Shown: piece by piece, positions 52,403-60,954 of the stretch
How positions within the stretch are numbered: the stretch's first letter is position 1
How the letters are laid out: each line of letters starts with the position of its first letter
Notes under the pieces: generated by a model
What the model saw: only the letters and a program-made list of their open reading frames with translations
Told to the model about the DNA's origin: nothing
Databases searched by the model: none
Assembly (NCBI GenBank): GCA_017517135.1
Contig: JAFXAK010000017.1
Coordinates: 1-64,000, forward strand
Direction of reading: 5' to 3'
DNA: 64,000 nucleotides
Source of the DNA: Clostridia bacterium
GTDB taxonomy: Bacteria; Bacillota; Clostridia; Oscillospirales; Acutalibacteraceae
Translations under genes and position numbers: made by a program

Positions 52403-52442
52403 CGCAGTGGGCCTTTCATTGAAAGGTCCGCTTTTGTTTTTT
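52403..52442 (+). terminator. Terminator of rpsU
   Basis: AGTGGGCCTTTC pairs with GAAAGGTCCGCT (two G-U pairs), followed by TTTTGTTTTTTT. Confidence 0.82.
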
Positions 52443-52487
52443 TCCGCATTAATATATATGCAGAAAAAATACGGAGATAATAACCCT

Positions 52488-53051
52488 ATGAACGAAAACA
52501 ATTTTAATGCAATCCCTAAATATGAATATGAAAAGATAAGCGATATAAGTATCCAAGACCTGAAAGAAATGGGTGTTAAGGCGGTGGGAATTGATATCGA
52601 CAACACCACGGCTTATGATTCAAGCTTTACTGTTTTATCGGGAGTTCGCTCCTGGATAAAAAATGTGCAGGAGGCGGGCTTCAAGGTTATAATCATAACC
52701 AACACTTATTCCTTGCGTGCAAAGCATTTCAGCCGTAAAATGGGGCATATTCCTTATATCGCAATGGCAAGAAAGCCTTTAACAAAGAATTTCTTTGTTG
52801 CGGCAAAAAAGCTCGGTGTGGATGTGTCGGAGCTTGCCATGATAGGCGACCAGCTTTTTACCGACATACAGGGGGCTAATGCCGCGGGAGCCGTATCGGT
52901 TTTAGTGCATTACGCAAAGCCCGAGGTACTGTTCGGTTCAAGGTTCAGGAGACTGAGAGAAAGAGAACGCAATTATCTCAAAAACAAAGGTTATATCAGA
53001 AAGAAATGGGGCACAAAGGCTAATGACAGAGAAAACAAAAATCTTAAATGA
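52488..53051 (+). CDS. YqeG-family HAD phosphatase
   Basis: 187 residues from the ATG at 52488 (CGGAGAT upstream). HAD motif I GIDIDNTTAY, motif II ITNTYS, motif III around ARKPLTKNFF and motif IV MIGDQLFTDIQGANAAG. The YqeG type (IIIA HAD) acts as phosphatidylglycerophosphatase or an uncharacterised phosphatase. The C-terminal tail is strongly basic (RFRRLRERERNYLKNKGY). It overlaps the peptidase gene by 29 nt. Confidence 0.93.
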   Translation: MNENNFNAIPKYEYEKISDISIQDLKEMGVKAVGIDIDNTTAYDSSFTVLSGVRSWIKNVQEAGFKVIIITNTYSLRAKHFSRKMGHIPYIAMARKPLTKNFFVAAKKLGVDVSELAMIGDQLFTDIQGANAAGAVSVLVHYAKPEVLFGSRFRRLRERERNYLKNKGYIRKKWGTKANDRENKNLK

Positions 53052-54093
53052 AAAAATTTCATCCTTTTGTGATGCCGCTCTGATTTTTTCAGAGGCAAAC
53101 CGCAGATACTTCACGGATTTTCCGAGCTCTGACGGTGTGTTGTTTGTAAGCGAAAAAGAAACAATATTCTTTACCGATTCCCGCTACACGGAAGCCGCCG
53201 CACAGACGATCGGTGCTCAATTTGTAAAGGATTCATATAATTTATATGATACACTCAACGAAATCTTTAATTTGAACGGCATAAAAAAGGTGGCTGTTGA
53301 AAATTCTTATGTTTCATTGGCATTCTTTGAAACACTCAAGGAAAAGCTTCCCGACACAGAATTTGAAACATCCGCTGCTCTTTGCTGTGCTATAGACGAA
53401 ATGCGTGAAATAAAAACCTCCTCAGAGGTTTCCAAAATAGTAAAGGCACAGCAGATTGCAGAAGCTGCCTTCAATCACATTTTAGGCTTTATCTCCACGG
53501 ATAAGACCGAAAAGGAAGTAGCCCTTGAGCTTGATTACTTTATGCTTAAAAACGGGGCAGATGCACTTTCCTTTGAAACAATTGCCGTAAGCGGAGAAAA
53601 TTCCTCCAAGCCTCACGGTGTTCCGGGCAATAAAAAAATTCAGTCGGGCGACTTTGTCACTCTCGATTTCGGTGCAACGGTTGACGGCTATCATTCGGAT
53701 ATGACAAGAACCGTCTGTGTGGGCAAGCCCACAAAAAAGCAGAGAGAGGTATATAACACCGTGCTTGATGCACAGAAAAAATGCCTGTCCGTTCTTAAAG
53801 AAGGCGTTTCCTGCTTCGATGCCGATAAGGCGGCAAGAGATGTTATAGTGTCTGCCGGCTACGGAGACAATTTCGGTCACGGAACAGGTCACGGCGTAGG
53901 AGTTGAAATTCACGAATTCCCCTCCGTTTCTCCCAAATCAAAAAGCACACTCAAGGAGGGCAATGTTGTTACGGTTGAGCCCGGAATTTATCTGCCCGGA
54001 CTTTTCGGTGTGCGTATTGAGGATATGGCACTTATCACAAAAGACGGACATAAAAATCTCACCTGCAGCCCCAAGGAGCTTATAATATTGTAA
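53023..54093 (+). CDS. Xaa-Pro aminopeptidase (M24B)
   Basis: 356 residues. A creatinase-like N-terminal domain (~1-125) is followed by a pita-bread catalytic domain with the five metal ligands in VTLDFGATVDGYHSDMTRTV (two Asp), GHGTGHGVGVEIHEFP (His, Glu nearby), VTVEPGIYLPG (Glu) and GVRIEDMALIT (Glu). It removes an N-terminal residue preceding proline in peptides. The position directly before efp is common in Firmicutes. The start overlaps the YqeG gene. Confidence 0.95.
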   Translation: MTEKTKILNEKISSFCDAALIFSEANRRYFTDFPSSDGVLFVSEKETIFFTDSRYTEAAAQTIGAQFVKDSYNLYDTLNEIFNLNGIKKVAVENSYVSLAFFETLKEKLPDTEFETSAALCCAIDEMREIKTSSEVSKIVKAQQIAEAAFNHILGFISTDKTEKEVALELDYFMLKNGADALSFETIAVSGENSSKPHGVPGNKKIQSGDFVTLDFGATVDGYHSDMTRTVCVGKPTKKQREVYNTVLDAQKKCLSVLKEGVSCFDADKAARDVIVSAGYGDNFGHGTGHGVGVEIHEFPSVSPKSKSTLKEGNVVTVEPGIYLPGLFGVRIEDMALITKDGHKNLTCSPKELIIL

Positions 54094-54216
54094 AAATATT
54101 TGTTTTTTCTGTAAAAAGTTCCTGTTTTTGCATTTAGGTACTTGAAAAACAAACAATTATATTATATTATATTTAAGAATGGTAATCACCACTACTCACA
54201 GAAAGGATTGATATTT

Positions 54217-54774
54217 ATGGTATCAGCCGGCGATTTCAGAAACGGCGTTACTTTTGAAATGGAAGGCAATGTATGGCAGATCATTGAATTCCAGCATGTA
54301 AAACCCGGTAAGGGTGCTGCTTTCGTGCGTACAAAGATAAGAAATGTTATCGCAGGAAGCGTTGTTGAAAAAACATTCAGCCCCACCGACAAGTTCCCCA
54401 CAGCATACATTGAAAGAAAAGAAATGCAGTATTCCTACAACGATGGTGATCTCTACTACTTTATGGATCCCGAATCCTATGAGCTTGTTCCCATCGGTCA
54501 GTCCGAGCTTGATGATAACTTCAAGTTCGTTAAGGAAGATATGACTTGCCGTGTTCTTTCCTATAAGGGCAAGGTATTCGGTGTTGAGCCTCCCAACTTT
54601 GTTGACCTTCAGGTTGTTAAGACCGATCCCGGTTTCAAGGGCGACACAGCAACAAACACTCTCAAGCCTGCTACTCTTGAAACAGGTGTTGAGGTTAAGG
54701 TTCCCCTTTTCATTGACGAGGGTGAAATGATCCAGATTGATACCCGTACAGGCGAATATCTCGGCCGTGCGTAA
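54217..54774 (+). CDS. efp: Elongation factor P
   Basis: 185 residues in three beta-barrel domains: [20 protein letters not shown], the loop [17 protein letters not shown] with the Lys that contacts the P-site tRNA (modified in many bacteria), [16 protein letters not shown] and the conserved end [12 protein letters not shown]. It relieves ribosome stalling at polyproline. AGAAAGGATTG lies before the ATG at 54217; earlier in-frame codons have no site. It follows the peptidase gene by 123 bp with an AT-rich promoter region. Confidence 0.97.
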   Translation: MVSAGDFRNGVTFEMEGNVWQIIEFQHVKPGKGAAFVRTKIRNVIAGSVVEKTFSPTDKFPTAYIERKEMQYSYNDGDLYYFMDPESYELVPIGQSELDDNFKFVKEDMTCRVLSYKGKVFGVEPPNFVDLQVVKTDPGFKGDTATNTLKPATLETGVEVKVPLFIDEGEMIQIDTRTGEYLGRA

Positions 54775-54786
54775 TTAATTTGCAAT

Positions 54787-54815
54787 AAAAGCGGCTGAAA
54801 CAAGCCGCTTTTTTG
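54787..54815 (+). terminator. Terminator of efp
   Basis: AGCGGCT/AGCCGCT stem followed by TTTTTTG. Confidence 0.85.
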
Positions 54816-54840
54816 ATAAACATACAGGAGGACTGTAAAA

Positions 54841-55248
54841 ATGACTATAACAGAAAAAGTTGCATATCTCAAAGGTCTTGCAGAAGGTCTTAACCTCAGC
54901 AAGGAAACTCCCGAGGGCAAGGTTATTGCCGCTATGATGGATATTCTTGACGATATGGCTCTCACAGTTGCCGATCTGTGCGATCAGGTTGACGCCATTG
55001 ACGAAGACCTTGAATTAGTTGAAGAAATCGTTTATGAAGACGAGGACGACAACGGCTGCGAAGGCTGCAGCGGCTGTGACGGCTTTGATTATGACGAGGA
55101 CGCAGGCTCTTATGAATTTGAGTGTCCCAACTGTCACGAAACAATTTTCTTTGATGAATCTCTCTTTGAAGATGATGAATATGACCTTGAATGTCCCGCT
55201 TGCGGCGTAAAGCTCGCACTTGACGAGGTTTTTGAGGACGAAGAATAA
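54841..55248 (+). CDS. CD1247-N-terminal-domain zinc-ribbon protein
   Basis: 135 residues. The helical N-terminus (TEKVAYLKGLAEGLNLSKET, ... DMALTVADLCDQVDAIDEDL) matches a small clostridial family; the acidic linker with clustered Cys (CEGCSGCDG) is followed by a zinc ribbon (ECPNCHETI ... ECPACGVKL). The function is unknown; it usually sits after efp, as here. AGGAGGAC lies before the ATG. Confidence 0.9.
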   Translation: MTITEKVAYLKGLAEGLNLSKETPEGKVIAAMMDILDDMALTVADLCDQVDAIDEDLELVEEIVYEDEDDNGCEGCSGCDGFDYDEDAGSYEFECPNCHETIFFDESLFEDDEYDLECPACGVKLALDEVFEDEE

Positions 55249-55261
55249 TACAAAACAGAAT

Positions 55262-55302
55262 CGGCGGTATCGGAATTTTTCCGATACCGCCTTTGCTTTT
55301 GT
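55262..55302. terminator. Terminator between convergent genes
   Basis: GGCGGTATCGG/CCGATACCGCC perfect stem followed by TTTGCTTTTG. Confidence 0.92.
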
Positions 55303-55314
55303 TGTTTATAATTT

Positions 55315-57129
55315 TTAAGACTTATATTTATCAGCCTGAAGTCTGAACATATATGCATACTTGCCGTTTTTTGCCATAAGCTCATCGTGTGAGCCGCTTT
55401 CAACGATTTCTCCGTTTTCGAGCATATATATCACATCCGCCATAACCGTTGTTGAGAGACGGTGAGATATAAATATAACACTCTTTTCCTTTGCAGCTCT
55501 TACCATAGCTTCATTGAGAGCATATTCGGAAACGGGATCGAGATTTGCACTCGGCTCGTCAAGAATTGCAAAGGGGCAATCCTTATAAAATACTCTTGCA
55601 ACGGCAACCTTCTGAGCCTCACCGCCCGAGAGAGAAGCACCGTTATCGTCAAATTCTCTCAGAAGAATGGTATCTGTGCCGTTTTCAAGTGTCTTGGTGA
55701 AATTACTTTCTTTCAGAGCTGCTTCAACTCTTTTTGCATCGGGAGCAGCATCCATTGAAACATTCTCACCCAAGGTTGCACCGAAAAGTGCAAAATCCTG
55801 AAAAACTGCCGCAAAATTTCTGTGATATGCTTTTTTATCCCATTCTCTTATGTCCTTACCGCCAACGGTGATTGAGCCTTCCGTAACATCATACAAACGA
55901 AGCAACAGATTTGTAAGAGTGGTTTTTCCCGCTCCGTTGTAGCCTACCAGAGCAATTTTCTGATAGGGCTTTATTTCAAAATTGATGTTTTTAAGAGTGG
56001 GCTTATCGTTGCCGGGATATGTAAAGGATACATTATTGAATTTAATGCTGACGGGCTTTTCGTGTTTTGTTGTGCCCGTGCCGTCCTTTATTGTTTCCTC
56101 AGCATTCATAAAACGGCGGAATTTTTCAATCTGATAGCCGTTTTCTCTGAAACGGATAGTAAACCAGCTTGTGAGGAAAAATACGCTTGAGCTTACTGTG
56201 GAAACACCGTTGAAGGTAGCAACGAAGTCTCCCAGAGAAACCTCTTTTTTTACTATAGCCTGATAACCCATATACATACACACACCGAAGTTTATGATAA
56301 GTGTCATCGGCAGGCTTTCCTGACAGAAATATAACTGCCACTGCTTTCTGAGAAACGGAGAGATTGTTTGCAGACGGTCAATTATATTCTTTTTATAACG
56401 GCGGTCTATCATTTCTCCGTAGGGGTTAAGTCTTAATTCCTTTGCATAGTCCTGAAGATAAAATACTCGCTGGAAATAAAGATTTTTTCTGTCAAGAGGT
56501 GTCATAGCCTCTTTTCTTTTTACATCTATCTTAGATATAACTCTGCCCATAGGCACCATAATAACAATACAGGCAACCACAAACAGAAGACAAACGGGGT
56601 CTATTGACACTATAACAGATATTATTGTTGTAAGACTAACAAAATTTGTGACAAGTCTTTGGGTATCTTCAATAACAGTTTCTGCTCTGGACTCCATCAT
56701 ATTCATTGCAAGAACAAAATCGTTGTAGAATTTCGGATCATCATAAGAGGATATATCCATTCTTGCTGCTTTTTCATATATCATTGAATATATTTTATGG
56801 TAAAGCTTCTGCTTCTGCTTATGATAGTTAAGCTCATAAAATGAAGTATTGATAATATTCAGAACAAACACAAAAACAGAGAAAACAACGCATACAAGCG
56901 CAATTCTGTAAAGGTCGGTGCCCTCGGTTACAACATCTATAACATATTTGAGAACAACAACATTAAAAAGTGTCCACGGTAAATTCATAAGTGCATCAAG
57001 CACTACCATAAGAACAACCAACACGGGGGAAACCTTAAAGACGAGCTTTAACATAAAGAAATAGTTTCTCACGCTGTGAGCCTTTTCCTTTTCCTTATCC
57101 TTGCTCTTTTTATTCAAAGTATCATTCAT
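55315..57129 (-). CDS. ABC exporter subunit (TMD-NBD fusion), second of pair
   Basis: 604 residues from the ATG at 57129, the start that overlaps the stop of the upstream partner (ATGA). Six-helix type I exporter domain (~25-330), then an ATPase: Walker A ALVGYNGAGKTTLTN, signature LSGGEAQKVAVAR, Walker B CPFAILDEPSANLDP and switch His in FISHRL. With the 57122-58969 product it most likely forms a heterodimeric exporter for peptides, lipids or drugs. N-terminal KSKDKEKEKAHSVRNYFFML closely parallels the partner. Confidence 0.93.
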   Translation of the reverse strand: MNDTLNKKSKDKEKEKAHSVRNYFFMLKLVFKVSPVLVVLMVVLDALMNLPWTLFNVVVLKYVIDVVTEGTDLYRIALVCVVFSVFVFVLNIINTSFYELNYHKQKQKLYHKIYSMIYEKAARMDISSYDDPKFYNDFVLAMNMMESRAETVIEDTQRLVTNFVSLTTIISVIVSIDPVCLLFVVACIVIMVPMGRVISKIDVKRKEAMTPLDRKNLYFQRVFYLQDYAKELRLNPYGEMIDRRYKKNIIDRLQTISPFLRKQWQLYFCQESLPMTLIINFGVCMYMGYQAIVKKEVSLGDFVATFNGVSTVSSSVFFLTSWFTIRFRENGYQIEKFRRFMNAEETIKDGTGTTKHEKPVSIKFNNVSFTYPGNDKPTLKNINFEIKPYQKIALVGYNGAGKTTLTNLLLRLYDVTEGSITVGGKDIREWDKKAYHRNFAAVFQDFALFGATLGENVSMDAAPDAKRVEAALKESNFTKTLENGTDTILLREFDDNGASLSGGEAQKVAVARVFYKDCPFAILDEPSANLDPVSEYALNEAMVRAAKEKSVIFISHRLSTTVMADVIYMLENGEIVESGSHDELMAKNGKYAYMFRLQADKYKS

Positions 57130-58969
57130 AATCCGGCTCACTCTCCTCTCCGTCCTTGTAGCCCGAAGCCTGCAAGGTGAACATCTCGGCATAGGCACCG
57201 TTCTTTTCCATAAGCTGTGAATGGCTGCCGCGTTCAATAATTTCTCCCTTTTCAAAAACAAGAATATTGTCACTTCTTGTTGCACTTGAAAGACGGTGTG
57301 AAATATAAATTACTGTCTTGTCCCTTGTGCCCTCCATAATGGAATCATACATCTTCGATTCCGCAACGGGGTCTAAGGCAGATGACGGCTCGTCGAGAAC
57401 GGCAACCTCAAAATCGTCATTCGCAAAAAGCTTGGAAATTGAAACCTTTTGCGCCTGACCGCCCGAAAGCAGAACACCGTTATTGTCAAATTCTCTTGTA
57501 AGCAGAGTGTTTGCCTTCTTTTCAAGGGAATTTATTTTGTCGGCAACTCCGCCCATTTCAAGTGCCCTTTCGGCAATATGTATATTTTCCCCGTCCGTTT
57601 CCTTTACGAGTACATTTTCCGCAACCGTCATTGCGAAAATCTTGTAATCCTGGAAAACGGAGCAGAATTTTTTTCTGTAGCTTGAGAGTGAATATTCCTT
57701 TATATTTCTGCCGTTATAGAGTATCTCGCCATCTTTTACATCATAAAGACGCATAATAAGCTTTGAAAGTGTTGTTTTGCCGGCTCCGTTATGTCCCACT
57801 ACAGCAATACTTTCGCCTCTGTTTATCTTGAAAGAAACATTTTTCAGAACGGGCGGCTTATCCTCACCGTAAGAGAAGGTAACATTTCTGAATTCAAGGC
57901 TTCTGAAATCATCGGCTTCGAGTGCACCGTCCGTGATTTTCGGCTCATAGTTCAGGAAATTTCTTAAATTCTGTACCCATAAACAGTGCTTTTGCTGCAT
58001 TGCAAAATAGCGTGCAAAGTTATTGAGCTTGTTCTTTGATGTCATAATGGCGGAAACAAGCACGGAAAATTCGGAGATTTCAAGATTCTGTGAATAAATA
58101 AGTCTGTAGCTTCCGTAACCCAAGCCCCCTATAACGGGCAGGACATTACCGAAAATATCGCCTGCAACATTAATAAAAACCAGCTTCCAGCCGTATTTTC
58201 TTATAATCTTAATATTTTCATCTATAGCAGACTTAAAACGGATTTTGAGAACATCAAAAATATCGGTAGTCTTTATATCCTTTGCAAAGTCCTTTAAGAG
58301 CACTGTTCTGCGGATATATTCCTTCTGCCTTTCATAAGGTGTCATTTCCTTTTCTTTTTCGAAGGTAACCTTGTTTTCAACAACTCTTAAAACCATAAGC
58401 ACGGCAGGACAGGCAACTAAAAGCAAAAGGAAGGGATCTATTTTCACAAGATATACTATAATGAAAATAAAGCTTATAAGTGAGCCTATAGTCCAGGCAG
58501 AGCCTTCTATGATACGCTTGAAGCCGCCCTTATCCACAACCCAGGTAGCACGGTTATAGTTATCGAAGAAATCGGGAGCCTCATAACAGCCCAGCTCCAC
58601 CTGCTGTGCCTTTTCAAAGATAAGATTGTTTATATAGCTTTCAACCTTTATTTCAAACTTTGTTCTTATTGTATACATATCTATATATGCAAACAGATCG
58701 ACAGCCAATTTACCCGCAATTATTATTGTGATTTTGGTTGCAAATTCTTCCCATGTGCCGTTGCCCTCAATGATAGACATTGCAGTTTCAAGAAACATTA
58801 CATTGAAAACCACGGAATAGTAAACATTTTCCAGTATGTATGCAAGATATATAAGCACCAGAGAAACAGGTGCGCACTTAAAAGCACATTTCAGCATAAA
58901 AAAGGTGTTTCTGAAAATATGTGCTTCTTCTTTCTGTTTATCTTTTTTTATTTTTCCTGTTTTTTTCAT
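57122..58969 (-). CDS. ABC exporter subunit (TMD-NBD fusion), first of pair
   Basis: 615 residues. Six-helix domain (~20-330) followed by ATPase: Walker A AVVGHNGAGKTTLSK, signature LSGGQAQKVSISK, Walker B FEVAVLDEPSSALDP and ISHRLSSATR. The Glu after the Walker B Asp is present, so this site is likely competent. TTGGAGAAG precedes the ATG. No substrate-specific gene adjoins the pair; an ECF sigma gene diverges on the right. Confidence 0.93.
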   Translation of the reverse strand: MKKTGKIKKDKQKEEAHIFRNTFFMLKCAFKCAPVSLVLIYLAYILENVYYSVVFNVMFLETAMSIIEGNGTWEEFATKITIIIAGKLAVDLFAYIDMYTIRTKFEIKVESYINNLIFEKAQQVELGCYEAPDFFDNYNRATWVVDKGGFKRIIEGSAWTIGSLISFIFIIVYLVKIDPFLLLLVACPAVLMVLRVVENKVTFEKEKEMTPYERQKEYIRRTVLLKDFAKDIKTTDIFDVLKIRFKSAIDENIKIIRKYGWKLVFINVAGDIFGNVLPVIGGLGYGSYRLIYSQNLEISEFSVLVSAIMTSKNKLNNFARYFAMQQKHCLWVQNLRNFLNYEPKITDGALEADDFRSLEFRNVTFSYGEDKPPVLKNVSFKINRGESIAVVGHNGAGKTTLSKLIMRLYDVKDGEILYNGRNIKEYSLSSYRKKFCSVFQDYKIFAMTVAENVLVKETDGENIHIAERALEMGGVADKINSLEKKANTLLTREFDNNGVLLSGGQAQKVSISKLFANDDFEVAVLDEPSSALDPVAESKMYDSIMEGTRDKTVIYISHRLSSATRSDNILVFEKGEIIERGSHSQLMEKNGAYAEMFTLQASGYKDGEESEPDYE

Positions 58970-59128
58970 AAATCTTCTCCAAAGAAAAAAATATATTCAA
59001 TATTTTACCATAAAAAGCTGTTTATGTCTACTTTAAGTTAAAACTCCCTATGGAAAAATTGTAAATAATATGTTAAAATAGTATTTGTATGCGAAAAAAA
59101 ATATTTTTTTATTTTTTTCAAAAAAAAA

Positions 59129-59147
59129 AATGTGACCTATTCACATT
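59129..59147. promoter_or_regulatory. 19-bp palindrome upstream of the fourth sigma operon
   Basis: AATGTGA-CCTAT-TCACATT lies 33 bp before the GTG start. It resembles a CRP-type site but has a 5-bp rather than 6-bp centre. Could bind a regulator or form a hairpin in the leader. Confidence 0.4.
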
Positions 59148-59179
59148 CTGAATCGTTTTATTAACAGGAGGGCAAATCA

Positions 59180-59674
59180 GTGCGTATAGTCAGGCTCCGC
59201 AAAAATGATATTTCTGCGGTTTATGAACTTTACTCAGATATGCTGTACCGTCTTGCACTTTCTCATTTACAAAACAGCGAAGATGCAATGGATGCTGTTC
59301 AGGATGTTTTTCTGAAATACACAGAAGCTTCCCCCGAATTCAAGGATGACAATCACAAAAAGGCATGGCTAATCAGAACAACCGTAAACCGTTGCTATGA
59401 TATGCTGCGTCACAAAAAAATCAGAAATCACTATTCTCTTGATGAGATATCCGAGTTTTCACACTATGAGGACATTCCGAGAGACGGTGAAGATGTTTTT
59501 TCAATGTTATCTTCTCTTCCCGTAAAACTAAGAACCGTTATGACGCTTCATTACCTTGAAGGTTTTTCCGTGGAGGAGGTTGCAAAGCAGCTCGTTATCA
59601 CAGAGTCGGCAGTAAAAATGCGGCTCAAGAGAGGCAGAGAGCTTTTGCAAGGCTTATTGAAAGAGGTGGATTGA
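59180..59674 (+). CDS. ECF-type sigma factor
   Basis: 164 residues. Region 2: LYSDMLYRLALSHLQNSEDA then MDAVQDVFLKYTEASPEF and KAWLIRTTVNRCYDMLR; region 4: MTLHYLEGFSVEEVAKQL and VITESAVKMRLKRGRELL. GTG start 6-7 nt after CAGGAGGG. Followed after 6 nt by a membrane partner gene and then a lipoprotein gene; all three appear to be one operon. Confidence 0.92.
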   Translation: MRIVRLRKNDISAVYELYSDMLYRLALSHLQNSEDAMDAVQDVFLKYTEASPEFKDDNHKKAWLIRTTVNRCYDMLRHKKIRNHYSLDEISEFSHYEDIPRDGEDVFSMLSSLPVKLRTVMTLHYLEGFSVEEVAKQLVITESAVKMRLKRGRELLQGLLKEVD

Positions 59675-59680
59675 AGAAAG

Positions 59681-60217
59681 ATGTTCAACGAAAAACAAAC
59701 TAACGCTTACAAAAACATAACCGCTCCCATGGAGCTTCGGGAAAGAGTTCTGAATACAGAAAAACAGCCGACAGTCTCCGGGAAAACATCTTCTCTTAAA
59801 GTAATCCGCAATATAACAACACTTGCGGCGTGCGTATGCTTAATTGTTGCAGTAGGCTTTGGTTTGAATTCAAACAAGTCCTTTACTGTTTCAATGAACG
59901 GCACGAATCTTTCACAGGAAGCAATGCCTCTCAGCACGGCAAGAGCTTCATATTCTGTGGCAGCAGCAAATGAGAAAGAATTACTCGAAATCCCCTTGGA
60001 GATTACTCTCTCAGGTGAAGCCGATGTTACTGCAAACGGAGGAACAATTCAGAATTACTCTTCTGAAAACGGCAAAACGAGTGTTGTCTGGCTCATTGAT
60101 GCAGACTGCGAAGAAACATACACGCTTGAAATAAAGTCGGGAAAAGACAGCTGTACTGTAATGCTCATCTTCAATAATGCAGAAAATTTATGGAAAATTT
60201 CCTGCACAAACAAATAA
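59681..60217 (+). CDS. Anti-sigma-like single-helix membrane protein
   Basis: 178 residues. A cytoplasmic start (NEKQTNAYKNITAPMELRER, as in anti-sigma partners of this sigma class), one membrane helix at ~45-62 (ITTLAACVCLIVAVGFGL) and an outer beta-rich domain (LLEIPLEITLSGEADVTANG, VVWLIDADCEETYTLEIKSG). No zinc motif. The outer domain is not one I recognise. It overlaps no gene but is tightly spaced after the sigma gene and 26 nt before the lipoprotein start. Confidence 0.8.
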   Translation: MFNEKQTNAYKNITAPMELRERVLNTEKQPTVSGKTSSLKVIRNITTLAACVCLIVAVGFGLNSNKSFTVSMNGTNLSQEAMPLSTARASYSVAAANEKELLEIPLEITLSGEADVTANGGTIQNYSSENGKTSVVWLIDADCEETYTLEIKSGKDSCTVMLIFNNAENLWKISCTNK

Positions 60218-60243
60218 AATTTATTTTTAAGGAGAAACTACCA

Positions 60244-60843
60244 ATGAAAAAGTCACTTATTTTTGTTCTCGTTGCTATTCTCGCAGCATCCATCGCTCTC
60301 GTTGCTTGCACAGGCAACACAACTGAAGAAACAACTACAGGCACAGAAGAAACAACTGTTACAGAAGAAACAACTGTTGCAGAAGGCGAAGAAACAACTG
60401 AAGGCGAAGAAACAACTGCAAGCGAAGGCACAACAGAAGGCTCAGTAGCTACAACACTCGTTGCTGCTTTCAAGGATATCGTTGCTAACGGCACAGACCT
60501 CACAGCTTTAGCTATCGGTGAAGAGCTCGCTCAGAACGAAGCTGTTTCTGCAGTAGGTATGGGCGCTATGGAAGTTGAAGCAGGCTTCCTTTCAGGTTTT
60601 GACAACGCTGAAATCACAGGCTTCAAGTCCGGTGTTATGGTTGCTCCTATGATCGGCTCAATCGCTTTCGTTTCCTATGTTTTCGAGCTTGAAGAAGGCG
60701 CAGATGCAGATGCTTTCGTTAAGACTCTTAAAGACAACGCTAACCTCAGATGGAACATCTGTGTTACAGCTGACGAAATGGCAGATGCAACAGAAGGCAA
60801 CTTCGTATACTTCGTAATGGCTCCCATGAGCTTCGAAGCTTAA
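60244..60843 (+). CDS. Lipoprotein with ETT linker
   Basis: 199 residues from the ATG at 60244 (AAGGAGAAA at 8 nt). Signal peptide with lipobox ALVAC, a Thr/Glu-rich linker (about residues 23-65), then a globular domain (ATTLVAAFKDIVANGTDLTA, VSAVGMGAMEVEAGFLSGFD, IAFVSYVFELEEGADADAFV, FVYFVMAPMSFEA). It belongs with lipoproteins found beside ECF sigma factors in this bacterial group; no enzyme motif. The linker is like that of the lipoprotein at 6400-7143. Confidence 0.8.
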   Translation: MKKSLIFVLVAILAASIALVACTGNTTEETTTGTEETTVTEETTVAEGEETTEGEETTASEGTTEGSVATTLVAAFKDIVANGTDLTALAIGEELAQNEAVSAVGMGAMEVEAGFLSGFDNAEITGFKSGVMVAPMIGSIAFVSYVFELEEGADADAFVKTLKDNANLRWNICVTADEMADATEGNFVYFVMAPMSFEA

Positions 60844-60885
60844 TCCGAAATATCCGTTTATAAATTGATATTTTGATGAATACGG

Positions 60886-60926
60886 GCAGGTATATGTCAC
60901 TTGCGGCATATACCTGCTATTTTTAA
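60886..60926 (+). terminator. Terminator of the fourth sigma operon
   Basis: GCAGGTATATG/CATATACCTGC stem followed by TATTTTTAAC. Confidence 0.9.
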
Positions 60927-60954
60927 CAAATGTTTTTGAAACAGAGGTACTGAT

